Assembly (NCBI GenBank): GCA_033002965.1
Contig: JAURVB010001726.1
Coordinates: 124,001-188,000, forward strand
Length of the DNA: 64,000 bases
Direction: 5' to 3'
Origin: Piper betle
Taxonomy: Eukaryota; Streptophyta; Magnoliopsida; Piperales; Piperaceae
In this document: positions 1 through 11,005 of the stretch, piece by piece
How positions within the stretch are numbered: the stretch's first letter is position 1
How the letters are laid out: every line of letters begins with the position of its first letter
The notes under the pieces: generated by a model
Seen by the model: only the letters and a program-made list of their open reading frames with translations
The model's database searches: none
What the model was told of the DNA's origin: nothing
Made by a program: the position numbers and the translations under genes

Positions 1-1062
1 ATAGTTCTAATTACTTGCAATATAGTTGATGAGGCATAAACTAAATTATTAATTCATGAGTTAGAATATAGATAGCTTAAAAATTAGTATATTTTAATCA
101 TTTGAGGAATTATCATTGGTTTACCCGTTTTAATATTTTGTTCACTATTATATATGATTAATTATTAATTATTGGATTGATAAATTAATTATTAATTAAC
201 TTTTATAAATTCATTGTTTTTCTTGGGTGTGTGTATTTCATGTCACATTCATGACATTCATTTAGATTTTGTTGAGTATGATCTAATGTAGTTTTTCCCT
301 TAGACTAGAGTCTATTTTTGCTGCTCGTGCATCGGTTTACCTGTGTTGTGATTTGAGGTCTGTATAACTACTTGAAATGTTGTATATTCCTTTTGGTAGC
401 CCTGGTAGGCCTGAGCCCATAATCGACCACTATACGCTGAGCACAACTGGTATCAAAGAATTGGCTCAGTCCGATACAGAGCCGCACCTTTAGGCGCAAT
501 GGCTCAAGACGATTTATTATGCACTTGTGATACCGAGAAGGTAAGTTAATGACAAATATCGGTAACTAGAGGTTGTGGGCCACTTAGCGTATGTGCGCAT
601 ACATGGGATTGCAGCTGGATGGGGCGGCCACCCCTCCCAGCATAATTGGAGCTATGCATAGGCTCATAATCACAAAAATATTTAATAAATAATAACATGG
701 AATATATTGACTTATTTCATGTAATTATACTACTTAGTGGTTTTATCACTAATACAATTTTGTGACTGCTCGTGAGCAACTTCAGACTGATGGCTAAGGG
801 TGTAATTGGTGGTTCCTTTACCAACCCAGGTTTAAAGAATTGATAAATAAAATTGGACTTCTTTTTTATATTATTTGAGTTATAATTGTGACTATAAGAA
901 ATGGTTTGGAGGCTGTAGGACTTTGTGTAGTTAGTTTATTTTATGTTATTGTTACATGTTATATTTAATATAGTATGATTTATTTTATGATTAATTATTT
1001 TCATTACATTATTATTTGTATTTATTTTTAGGTAACCCTCGACCGGCTAAGACGGTTTGTTA
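1..1062 (+). mobile_element. LTR fragment of Ty3-like family D, cut by the window edge
   Basis: About 300-840 matches, with indels, two other places in this window: 55640-56000 on the opposite strand and 56722-57010 on the same strand. Shared landmarks are the block around 455-490, the 'gctggatggggcggcc' block near 612 and the following 'ataggctcataat' block near 657. The end near 1050-1062 resembles the ends of the other copies. There is no coding frame. The 5' end is outside the window, so it cannot be said whether this is a solo LTR or part of a longer element. Confidence 0.6.
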
Positions 1063-1306
1063 TTATAAAAATACAAAATATCTTAACATGATTTAAAATT
1101 ATTTTTTAAAGATTTTATTATTATTGTAACCAATCACACTGTTTCATTTGCTACTCCCTCATTGAAAGTGACACTTGGTTTAGTGTGGTGAAAGTGTCAC
1201 TTTTTTTAAATAGGGATTAGCAATGCATATCCCTAATTCCATCATCAAATGCATATGCAAGATTACACTCTGTAACCAATGGTTTAGATAGCTATTTAAT
1301 TAAATG

Positions 1307-1352
<46 letters not shown>

Positions 1353-1935
1353 TGTGCGTGCGCGCTGTGCTTTCCATCTCCGTGCATGGTGAATAATAAT
1401 CCACCTAAGTCTTGTTTTCTTTATAATGATTTCTAGTTGTGAATGCTCGTTAGGTCAGAATCTTCCTGCATAATCTTATCCACCCAACCTAATATAACTC
1501 TATCCTCATTTCAATTCATTTGTTGCATAGCTGTTGAGAACTTGTTACACACCTAGCAGCTTCACAAGTTGAATACACTACTTGTAGCGCTCAAACCACA
1601 AGTCAGCAGTTCGTGACAAGGAACTAAATTTATACCATAAGTTATTCAAGTTAAAAAAGTTGTATTGAAATTTATTTTTAAAAAACCTTATAAAATTTAT
1701 GAAAAAATTAAACGAAGAAAAATAATATCATACGCAAGCAATTATTAGAAATTAAAAAACTGCACACAAGGCAGCAGCAAACTCAAACACGTATGCAACA
1801 AATAAAAAGGCCATGTTAAAGTGGAGAGAAAAGATTATAAGGCGATCAAAATATTAAAGATTTTGTGTTTCTAAGTTCAGTGACCGGATCATCCACGGCA
1901 TCCCCATTTGCGTCGGGAGGAGCTAAATTTTTTTC
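1063..1935. other. AT-rich intergenic DNA without a gene
   Basis: There is no credible coding frame. Apart from a TA microsatellite (1310-1347), nothing recognisable was found. Confidence 0.6.
1310..1347. repeat. (TA)n microsatellite, about 19 units
   Basis: An uninterrupted alternating AT run, followed by a short purine-pyrimidine alternating stretch (tgtacatgtgcgtgcgcgc) that could take Z-form. It is likely length-polymorphic. Confidence 0.95.
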
Positions 1936-2877
1936 AGGTTACTACAATGTTTATAACAAAAATTCGGTATAATAACATATTTGGTTACGGGCCATTAGAT
2001 GAAAATCCAACGGCCCATACTTTCTTTTTTTATGTTTTACCCTTTCCCCCCACCCTCCTGTCGTTCCTGTGGCCCCGTCCCGCCCCCTGCCAAGTCCCCC
2101 CCCCTCCCCCTAGCCCCTCCCACAGTCGCCGTCCCCCACTGCCCTCGCCAGCAGTCGCGGCGCCCCCTCACCCCCCCTGCATTGCTCCCCACCCACACGA
2201 GCCCCCTCCCTCCCTCCAGTTTTTGCCGCCCCTATTGTCCCGCGCAGGATCGAGTCAAGTTTTTATTACGAAATTATTTTATATATTTTTAATTTATTTC
2301 ATAATTTTAACTCGAATAAGGACCGAGTCAAGTTTTTATTACAAAATTATTTTATTTCTTTTTAAATTTATTTTGTAATAAAAATTTGGTTCGAATTGTA
2401 ATCGAGTAAATTTTTTATTACTAAAATACCCTCCCCTGTTTCTTCCTTGTTTATTTTGGCATGCCACCCCCCTCGGAGACATCGTGCCGGCCCCTGCTGG
2501 CCAACAATGTTGTCGCCTCGGGGTTGAGTGGGCCCGCTGGGAAATGCGTGGCGGCGAGCAACCGTGAGCGGGAGGAGCAACACTGGGAGGGGGCACCGTC
2601 GCGACTACTGACGAGGGCGGTGGGGGACGGCTACGGGCAGGGCCAGGGGGGTGGCTGCTGGTGGGGCAGTAGGGGACGGCGTCTATGAGAGGGGCCCGGG
2701 GGGGGGGGGGCGGGGGCGGGGAACTTGGTCGGGGGCGGGATAGGGCCAGGGCAGGGCTAGGGGTGGTGTGAACGGCAAGAGGGGGGAATGGGTAAAAGAT
2801 TAAAAAAAGCCGTTGGATTTTTATCTAATGGCTCACAATTAAATACGTTATTATACACTACATTTTAATGCAACCTA
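1936..2877. mobile_element. Foldback (long inverted-repeat) element with a GC-rich core
   Basis: The left arm from 1968 reads tataataacatattt, then gccattagatgaaaatccaacgg (about 1991-2013). The reverse complement of 2790-2855 gives the same order with few changes. Pairing continues inward through C-rich (left) and G-rich (right) stretches and more loosely outward to about 1936 and 2877. Inside lie two direct copies of 'gagtcaagtttttattac' (near 2253 and 2326) and an inverted partner near 2365-2400. No transposase frame exists, so if mobile it is non-autonomous. No target-site duplication was clear. The proline-rich frames here are products of base composition. Confidence 0.65.
2698..2710. 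repeat. G13 homopolymer
   Basis: Thirteen consecutive G, followed by further G-runs (cgggggcgggg). The tract is prone to sequencing error and could form G-quadruplex structure. Confidence 0.9.
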
Positions 2878-3732
2878 CGAGGGAATTCTCAGAAAATAAA
2901 TAAAATATAAATGTATAATACCAAAGAATGCATTTAGTGGTTTGACACAAGTAAACACGTAGATGTGGTATACCGGATGTCATGTAAATTTTAAAGTACC
3001 CCGCAAGCTCTGGTATAGAGTGGGGTCTTTGCTTCTCAGGCCATTGTATCTCTGCTTCTGACAAACCCTGCTGCAATGGAGTGATAGTGCAAGCAAAGCA
3101 AGAACCCCACTTTTGCTTCCCCTTCTCCTCCATGATCTCAACCCCTTCCCCCATCTCTTCTCTTTCTCTGTAATATCTGCTGTCCTTCTTTTTGCTTCCT
3201 CTTAATGCTTTCTCCTTCCTGCTACAACTCTTTCTAAGCTCATCTCTAGCAAATGATATCTCATGTAACAAACTTCTCCTGTTCACTATCTTCTCCTCTG
3301 CCCATTAGCTTCTTCCTCTGCAATGCATGTTAGGTTTTGATCCAATCCTCACTTTTTTTGAGTAAAACTAGAGCTTGAATTTGTTGGGTTTTCTTTCCAA
3401 GAGGTTGATGTGAAGAGTCTCTAGTCCACCATGGCTTTGGATGGCCAAACTCTCCATTGATTTTGTTCGTTTGATGCTCTTGCCATTTTCTTTGTTCCTC
3501 AGCTTGTTTTCGTATGGTTCTGTTTGAACCTGTTTTATCTCACTCTCAGTGATCAGCTGCTTCAACAAACAGTACCTTACAGGGGAGATGATTTTGAGCT
3601 CTGTTCTTAGCTAGTCCACACACACATTACATTCAATCCATTTGGTTATGTTCTTGAGAAGAGGGGGAGCTGCATCTTCAAAATATAGTGTTTAGGATTG
3701 TATCTGTTGAATTCAAGAGAAGAGAGATCGAA
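2878..3732 (+). promoter_or_regulatory. Probable promoter and pyrimidine-rich 5' leader of the ZF-HD gene
   Basis: From about 3045 to 3310 the plus strand is dominated by C and T, as is common in plant 5' leaders. No clear TATA box or transcription start could be fixed. Several upstream ATGs precede the chosen start. Open frames on the minus strand here have no family features. Confidence 0.4.
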
Positions 3733-4547
3733 ATGGACATTGATCCACATGAAGTAGATCATATGCCAATGCCAATCACTACCAGATATGGCCATGGTCA
3801 CTTGATCCGCGAAGCCCCAGCTAGAAATCACAACACCAATTCTACTACACCACCTCAACCTCTTCCTCCCCCATTGCAATCTAGCTACCCCATCTCTTCC
3901 ACGAGCATGGAGGACCAGATAGTCCCCAACAAGAAGATGGTCAGGTACAGAGAGTGCCTCAAAAACCACGTAGCCTCCATGGGCGGCAATGCCACAGATG
4001 GGTGTGGTGAGTTCATGCCCAGTGGGGAAGAAGGCACACTAGACTCCCTCCAGTGCTCTGCCTGCAACTGCCATAGAAACTTCCATAGAAAGGAGGTTGA
4101 AGGGAAGCACCCAACAACTCCTATGACTATTACCATCTCAAGGAGAGAAGGGTGGTGGGACAAAAGGGTGTTCTGATAGCAGGGTCTGATGCATTTGGCT
4201 ACCATGCAGGAAGCCTAGTTGCAAGGCCACACTCACAAATGATAATGTCCTACAACATGGGCAGCTTGCCTTCAGAGTCAGATGAGATGGAGGGTGGTGA
4301 CAGAGCTATGACAAGGCCCCCATTGATCAAGAAGCGATTCAGGACCAAGTTCACCCCAGAGCAGAAGGAGAAGATGTTGAACTTTGCAGAGAAAGTTGGA
4401 TGGCGGATGCAAAGGCAGGAGGAGGCTTTGGTGCAACAGTTTTGTCAGGAGATTGGTATCAAGAGGAGAGTTCTCAAGGTTTGGATGCACAATAACAAGC
4501 ATAATATGGCCAAGAAGGCATCATCACCTCCTCCCCTAGGATATTGA
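3733..4547 (+). CDS. Zinc-finger homeodomain (ZF-HD) transcription factor, with an apparent 1-base frameshift
   Basis: This is a nuclear DNA-binding factor of the plant-specific ZF-HD family, which dimerises through its zinc finger. From the ATG at 3733 (context cgaaATGG), residues about 72-121 form the ZF-HD dimerisation domain, starting [20 protein letters not shown] and continuing through [11 protein letters not shown]. The homeodomain follows at about 4329-4508, with the family's unusual recognition helix [11 protein letters not shown]. Between them the frame changes by one base: the first frame stops near 4174, while the second is already family-like before 4152. A missing C in the CCC run at 4110-4112 explains it exactly, since 815 nt plus one gives 272 codons, about 271 residues. 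The gene is intronless, as is usual for the family. An ATG at 3688 is in frame but adds residues that do not look family-like. Sequencing error or a recent pseudogene are both possible; the intact homeodomain favours error. Confidence 0.88.
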
Positions 4548-5679
4548 CTGGTTTAGTTTGTAGCTCCCAACTTGAATTCCTAGCAAGATGTTACCTTGTT
4601 TTATGGACTTTGGTAGAGATCTGGGAACTCTATCCTCCTGATCCATACCAGTTTAATGCATTACAGGTGAAAAATTAAGTGGTTTACCTTGTAGTAATGT
4701 GGCTAAGAGAGGGAAGTGTTTGTAATTTGATTCTCTCATTATTTGTTGTTTCTTTTCTTGGGATTGAGATTACGTGCTTGCCCTTTTGGCAGGTTCATAT
4801 CATGGTGCTTGTTTCAGCATTAAGTTGCTCAAGAGACATGATATGGAAACTTAGTACTTAAATGTAGCAGAGTGCAGATAATAATGCATGTGGGACATGA
4901 TTTGTTTTTGCTGCATTTGATGTGGGAAACAAAGCGTGGACCTTTCTAACTAACAAGATTAGTCATTTCAATGTCATTGCATTCTATGTCAGCTATAACC
5001 CATAGTCCATGTTGCAGCTTGAGCATTTCGCTAATTTACCCACATCTGCATCTGTTTAGAAAGAAAGCTTTTGTTTTGTTCCAGCATCTGCAGGACTTTT
5101 CCGTGCATCTCAGTTGAACCGTTAACTTATACTTAAAACATGCATGGGTTTAATTATATATGGACCAAGTTCTCTCACTGTGGACTGAGATTTTGATGTA
5201 ACTATTGCCATTTTTCAAATCCTATTTTTAATGGGTTGGTTTTAGCGAAAATTCTAAACAATATCGTCAAAATTTACAAAATAATTGAAAAAAATTACGA
5301 AATTATCGAAAGGAATAATTTCTCCTGATGCGATTAGATGTTGACTGATCGGTATCTCTTTCCACTTCAAAGATTTCGGTTCTTACCCCATGTCATGGTT
5401 CGCTTTCCCCATCCATCGGAAGTTCTTCAATTATTCGGTAGATAGTAGAATTAGTTCTTTTAAGAACGCGTTTATGTTCTTTTTATAAGCCATGACCGCT
5501 AATCAATAAGGTCCTCCTGTAGGTTATAAGACGCGATCAATATATACAATCAGTGAATATATGTAAGTACTCTGAAAGCTTTGTTTAATGGTAAATTTGA
5601 AATTGTAATAGCTAATAGGTGTTATTATCGAAGTATAACTTCTATGTTGGCTGGTTCTTATAATTAACTAGGCATGATA
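4548..5679. other. ZF-HD 3' flank and AT-rich intergenic DNA
   Basis: The first few hundred bases probably include the 3' UTR. No further gene is seen. A short block at about 5315-5560 has a different texture from its AT-rich surroundings and could be of foreign or organelle origin, but I could not identify it. Confidence 0.4.
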
Positions 5680-5950
5680 TGTGAGATATGCACGGTATAT
5701 TAGAGATAAATTTTAATTTTTTTAAAAAATTAGTTTTTATCTCATTAAATAATAAAATAGACGATAATTACATATATTTTCGCAATAAATTTTCATTTTA
5801 ATCTCTTCTTAAATGATAATTACATAAGAATTTAGAGATAGATTCTAATTTTAAATATATTTACATTAATATTTTTTATTTTTATTGTATTTTGATCGAT
5901 TGATTCTTGAGACCAATACTTAGTTCCTCTTTTATTAATAAGAACATATA
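5680..5950 (+). repeat. AT-rich dispersed repeat F, copy 1
   Basis: It shares an ordered set of motifs with 6610-6800 (same strand) and about 20400-20660 (opposite strand): 'ttaaataataaaatagac', then 'tttttatttttattgtatttt', then a 'ttctccttttatt/aagaacata' tail. There is no coding capacity. It is perhaps a degenerate non-autonomous element; termini are not defined. Confidence 0.5.
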
Positions 5951-6609
5951 AATAAAATAAAGACGGTAAAACATTAGACTTTAGAATTTAAGGTTTAGAG
6001 TTGAGAGAAGTGATCCCGTAAATAACCAGATTTTTGTATTATTAGTTTTTTTTTTCATATACAATCCCTAATCTAACATACCGTTCACACTTACACTCGC
6101 CCAATACCAATAATACCAACCTTGCAAGAATAAATCCAAATGCACTTGTTGCAATGAGTTGAAGATCTCGTGAAAGCCAATCCAAATCTAGGCAAGTTGA
6201 CTGGAACAACATGAGTACTTAGCTTTACCAATTATATATATGCATGTTATATACCAGGCATGAACTTGCAAGCACTGCAGACTTAATTAGTACCCAAATA
6301 AAATGCTATATCTTTTATTTACTATCACTATTTTAAGTGAGCATTAATTAGATTGCTTTTGGTAAAAGTAGAATATGGAAAGAGTAAAAGATTCACGTGA
6401 ATTTTTTGTGCTTCAAAATAAAAATAACAGTTAAAAACCTTAGAAAGCATCGAATGCCGTGCTGGACAGTAGACGAGATAAAAATAGATAAAAAAGAGGA
6501 AGTAGAAGGAAATTTAGATTATTTTGGGGTTGAAGTAGGCAAAGAGTAGAGATTCAATTGAGAACTATTACTTGTACTTTCACTTAAACTAGGCTACCAT
6601 GCTGTAGTT

Positions 6610-6800
6610 TATTTTAGAGATCGGCTTTAATTATATTAGTAAATTCTCGTTGAATAATAAAATAGATAATAATAATTAGATTAATGATAGACTATAACAA
6701 AATTGATTTATTTTTTTATTTTTATTGTATTTTAATTGGTCAATATCTTACTTTGCTTAAGAGTACAATTTTTAATTCTCCTTTTTATCAAAAGTAAACA
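6610..6800 (+). repeat. AT-rich dispersed repeat F, copy 2
   Basis: This is a direct-orientation partner of 5680-5950. The 'gaataataaaatagataa' and 'tttttatttttattgtatttt' blocks occur in the same order about 0.9 kb later. Confidence 0.5.
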
Positions 6801-7289
6801 TACACCATATGCATCTCATATTGCCACCATATCAAATGCTTAATCGTAACTATGTTAATCCTCTTTTATTATTGTTCCTTGGGCTTGGGCGGTTTTGCTT
6901 GGGGTTGACCTCAGATTTTGCATTTGATTTAGAGTTATGGAGTGGACTTGAAATTGGACGTGTCTCGGGCTTGGATTTGTGTTCAATTAGTTCAAACATT
7001 AATAAGTCAAGTTATCCACACTCAAACCTGGTTGAGCCCAGTTGACCCAAGTGTAAAACCCGCGAAAAATTCGTTACGGAGACCGGTATAATATTAAAAA
7101 CTTTGGCTAGTGCAATATAGATTGGGTCGGTTGTATGGACGCTGGACACACTATTTCAAATTTGGCCATAGCTTTAGTAACATGTTAATTTACCAATTTA
7201 TGAAGTAACAATTCTATATATTTTTACAAGTGTGTACTTTTTTGTTTTTAACAATGTTATGAGTTAAAGAGTATAATATAAACTTAGAC
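6801..7289. other. Intergenic DNA with a possible LTR-type terminus
   Basis: At 7052 the sequence reads TGTAAAACCCGCG, the same start used by the LTRs of families A, B and C in this window. No matching 3' end could be assigned, so it is only a hint of a decayed LTR. There is no gene. Confidence 0.3.
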
Positions 7290-7890
7290 AAGGGCACAGA
7301 TCGGTCACATTGGTCGCTCAGTATTTTTTTGAGCCGCTCGCAATTTAAAACTTATTTTTACTCTAAAATCTCTTTAAATTAATTTGATTGGTAGCTTACC
7401 GAGTCGTATTCTACAGACGGCTCTATCTCATAATTTAAAACAATTATTTACTCCAAAATCTCTTTAAATCAATTTGATTCCGTAGCTTACCCAATCAAAT
7501 TCTATAGATGGTTCTATCTCACAATATAAAGTATTTTTTACTCCAAAATCTCTTTAAATCAATTTGACTATGTAGTTTATAGAGTCAAATTCTATAGATG
7601 GCTCAATCCTTATTTATTTTATAATTTGTTTCTTGAGTCAAATTGTAAAAATTATCAAAATATATTATTTTTCCTTTCGATCTATTAAATTATTATTTTT
7701 ACATAATTTAAATTATATATTTATCAATTTTAAGGGTTAAAAGAATAATATATACTAATTTTATATAATTTTTTATTTAAATAATTAAGTTTTAAAATAA
7801 ATGACACGGAATCGGCTTAGAATCAAATCCTAATCTACTCCACTATATGATATTCTGACTCCAATCCGAATTTGAGTTTTAAACTATGGC
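7290..7890 (+). repeat. AT-rich repeat module G, copy 1
   Basis: 7610-7860 matches 10000-10240 in the same order and strand, including a block ending 'aattttttattta-ataatt' and then 'atgac-c-gaatcggcttag' against 'atgactccaagttagcttg'. The module includes the tandem array at 7337-7604. Function is unknown and no coding frame is seen. Confidence 0.55.
7337..7604 (+). repeat. Tandem array, three units of about 90 bp
   Basis: Units start near 7337, 7427 and 7518. Each contains 'aaaatctctttaaat-aatttga', then a 'gtag-tta-c' block and 'tctatagatgg-tc'. The second and third are more alike than either is to the first. A single more diverged unit lies near 9885-9975. Confidence 0.75.
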
Positions 7891-9849
7891 ATGCCAACAT
7901 GTAGAAACAACACCAACCTGTTCTATAGGATATGCCTCACTTCTTACTCAACATATAAATCTTAAAACTACCACACCATAGACTAAAACCTGGTTAGTCT
8001 TATTATTGATTACGACCGTGTTTGCTATTTGACAGGTGCAATATCTTGGTTGGCCCTCCACGGGGCGGTTTCGACTTACCACTCCCCACTCCTTGACTAT
8101 AATAATTTATAAATATTTGCTTATTAAAGAACTTTTGCCTAAAAGCTCAAATAATTAAAAAAAGGGAGCTCTTTAGCTTTTACATTAGCTGATTTAAATA
8201 TCTACAAAACACTAATGATAGCAGACAAAGTGGTGACAACGAGGAAGTACACTTGCTACTGTATATTAGTCGGCAGTTCATTACAAAGTTCACTACTTTG
8301 TTCATTTTGGAGCCTAGTATGACAAAATCTTACCCATAATACGATCTGATAGGATGTGGTCTGCCTTAAAAGGTACTCACTCCGGACAATAAACACTATT
8401 GATTGTAAATAAATACATTGTTTGATATCATAGATAACTAAACTCCATATCTTGGAATGTTTATGATATTTTGCTTCAGAAAAATACCACCAACTTGGTA
8501 CTTAAAGTTTAAGATGATCACTGATGTAATCCCCACACATTTTCTAAGTGGAGTTTCATCCAAATAGTGACCAACTCTATCAGTGGATTGTCGATTGTCA
8601 CTAATGTTTTGGCACGCACTTATTTCTTCACAAAAGTCATTACCATGAAGCTCTTATTGGTGGGACAAGCCCGTCGGTTGTTTTAAGATTAAATATTTAA
8701 TAACACCTTTCCTTCGGTTTTGAACTTTTTAGGTGAAGTGGTAACTCAATATAGTATGAGATCAAAAAACCCGAGTTTAGCTCGCTGATAACCAAAATTT
8801 ACGAGATCTTTAAATTATTCCCATTTCTAATATTTACTAAGGTAAAATTAAGTATATTAGAAGATAAGTGCTTACAACTTTTAACTTGAATTAACAATTT
8901 TGAAAGGAGAGTTTACCACTAAGGCTGGTCGATATAGATGATATTAAATCTGACCCAATATTGTATTGAATAGTTGATTAAACTGTATTATGTAGCGCTT
9001 ATGGGCAGAGGAAAAATTCTGAAAAAGAATTTAGAAGTGTAAATTGTCATCCCCAAAATTAGTGAGACATGTAATACTAATACCCAATAAGATCCGATAT
9101 ATTGGTTTTAATATATTAGTAAGGATGTATTTGTGATTTTCAAATGATGAGTTAATTTGTTTAAGCCCATCAATTTTAGCTTGGGTGGGTTTTCAATTTT
9201 CACTTGAGCCAGGTTGTTAGTATTTCAAATTTCCCCTGAACTAGAAAATAGTTGGGAGAATGTTTACTCTTTCATTCTTCACGTGCAAAGTAGAAGAATA
9301 AATTTGCAAATGTGGAGATGCATTAAGATGAAAACAGAAAGATTTGTTTTCCTTGAATGCTTAAGTTTTTAAGTGAAATGGTAATTCATCAAGTTGCATA
9401 AAAAGCTTTTCACGTGTAGTGGTAATTCAATAATTATGATTTGCAGTGTGAGATCTTAAGTTGGGTGTCAATTTTTTAATTATTTATTAAAGAAAATAAA
9501 TTAATTGAGACGGTTAGACCGAATAAATAATCATGTAAGCAAGTTATTCTGGTCAATATCAAATATTAACTAAGGAATAAAATCTTTAATTATAAATGAG
9601 AATAAATATAATTTTGTAAAAGTTTCATAAGTTGGAGATTTGGATAGGCCTACATGTTAAATTTAAAAATTCTCGTATCTTGGAATACTTGTCAAATTTT
9701 TTTGAGATTTATTTTAAGGAATCCAACAAAAAAATCATTTAAAACAAGTTCTAAATAGTAAGACATTGTCGTTTTAAGTTGACCATAGGTTAGGAAATAA
9801 TGACTCGGAGATGTAAAATTGATTTTTTACGAGTTCATAAAATTGAAAA
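7891..9849. other. AT-rich intergenic DNA, nothing recognised
   Basis: Stop codons are dense in all frames. No RNA gene, transposon protein motif or LTR terminus was recognised. Confidence 0.5.
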
Positions 9850-10250
9850 TTTTAATACTCTTTTTAGGGTGTTATTACGAGTATAGTTTTAAAACTCTTT
9901 TTTGACTCTAAATATTCCCCAAGTAGACTCAATTTTGTATCTTGCCGAGTTAAACTCCATAGATGACTCTACACGGACTGATTTACACTCCCTACTCATA
10001 TCATAAGAGTTATCAAAAAATATTAATTTTCTTTTACATTATCTAAATCAATATTTTAAAGTAATATAAATCATATATTTGTTAATTTTAAGTGTCAAAA
10101 GAGTATTAGATACTAATTTTATTTAATTTTTTATTTACATAATTGAAACTTTAATATAAATGACTCCAAGTTAGCTTGTAGTCGACTCCGAGTAGACTTT
10201 ACTTCATAACATGCTGAGTAAAGTCTGAGTTTTGATTTTTAAGTTATGAT
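9850..10250 (+). repeat. AT-rich repeat module G, copy 2
   Basis: A diverged direct copy of 7290-7890, about 2.5 kb downstream. It has one array unit instead of three, then the same flanking AT-rich block and the 'gactccgagtagact' motif. Confidence 0.5.
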
Positions 10251-11005
10251 TAGGAGATTGAAAGCCATTTTAGATAAATAACCATATTAGGATTTAATAA
10301 TCAAGTAGAGTGTAATTGCCAATATACCCTTATTAATTAGGTAAGTCAGACATCTATTTATATTGTAGAGAGAGAGGGCATTATTCCTCTAGATCTCTCT
10401 CCAAGAAGGCGACATCAAGGGGGAGGAGAAGCGGCTAGGGTTGGGTATGTTTTGTCTTCTTCTCTATTATTTCTCCATCATATCATCATGTTTTTATAAA
10501 ATTCATGTTAATTATATAGATTTTTCATTAAATAGTGATGATTTCTCGAGAGGAGAAATCATGGACTTTGATTTATTTTGTGGAAGATTGTGATTTACAA
10601 TGAATTTGTAAGGAGCGGATTTGTTGTATGCATGCTTGTTCACGAAAGGAGTGAATTATGCATGTAATTTTTGTGTATATATGTTTTACATAATTACTTT
10701 TATTAATCTTGTAAATCCGTGATGAATATATGTAAATTAATAGTTTTACTATGCTTTTATGAAGTTTTGCATACACTTGTGTTGATTTGATATGATATTA
10801 GATGCATGCATCAATGTATAAATCTATCATCTTTTATGTTCTTTAATCGTAAAATTTGATAAAATTAATAATTATATGAAAGACCCTCATTGGTAGTTAT
10901 TAAATAATGTATTAAACTTATTTGAATTTGAATGTTTAAGATTTAATTTTTGTATGAATTATGTGTGATTTTGTTGAAAATTCAAGTTTGAAATCCCATC
11001 GCAAC
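10251..11005. other. Intergenic; possible decayed promoter/leader of a retroelement
   Basis: At 10350-10450 a TATA-like 'tatttatattgtagagag' is followed by a purine/pyrimidine-rich leader containing 'ctctccaagaaggcgacatc' and 'gctagggtt'. This arrangement is common in plant LTR transcription-start regions. There is no following reading frame and no defined termini. Confidence 0.3.

Noticed and set aside
1908..2378. A 156-codon proline-rich frame
   Set aside because: It falls in the C-rich arm of the foldback element. The sequence is low-complexity with no family features.
5315..5560. Block resembling organelle-derived DNA
   Set aside because: The texture differs from the surroundings, but I could not match it to any plastid or mitochondrial gene from the sequence alone.
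7052..7070. TGTAAAACCCGCG as an LTR 5' end
   Set aside because: No paired 3' terminus, duplication or primer site could be found; kept only as a hint.
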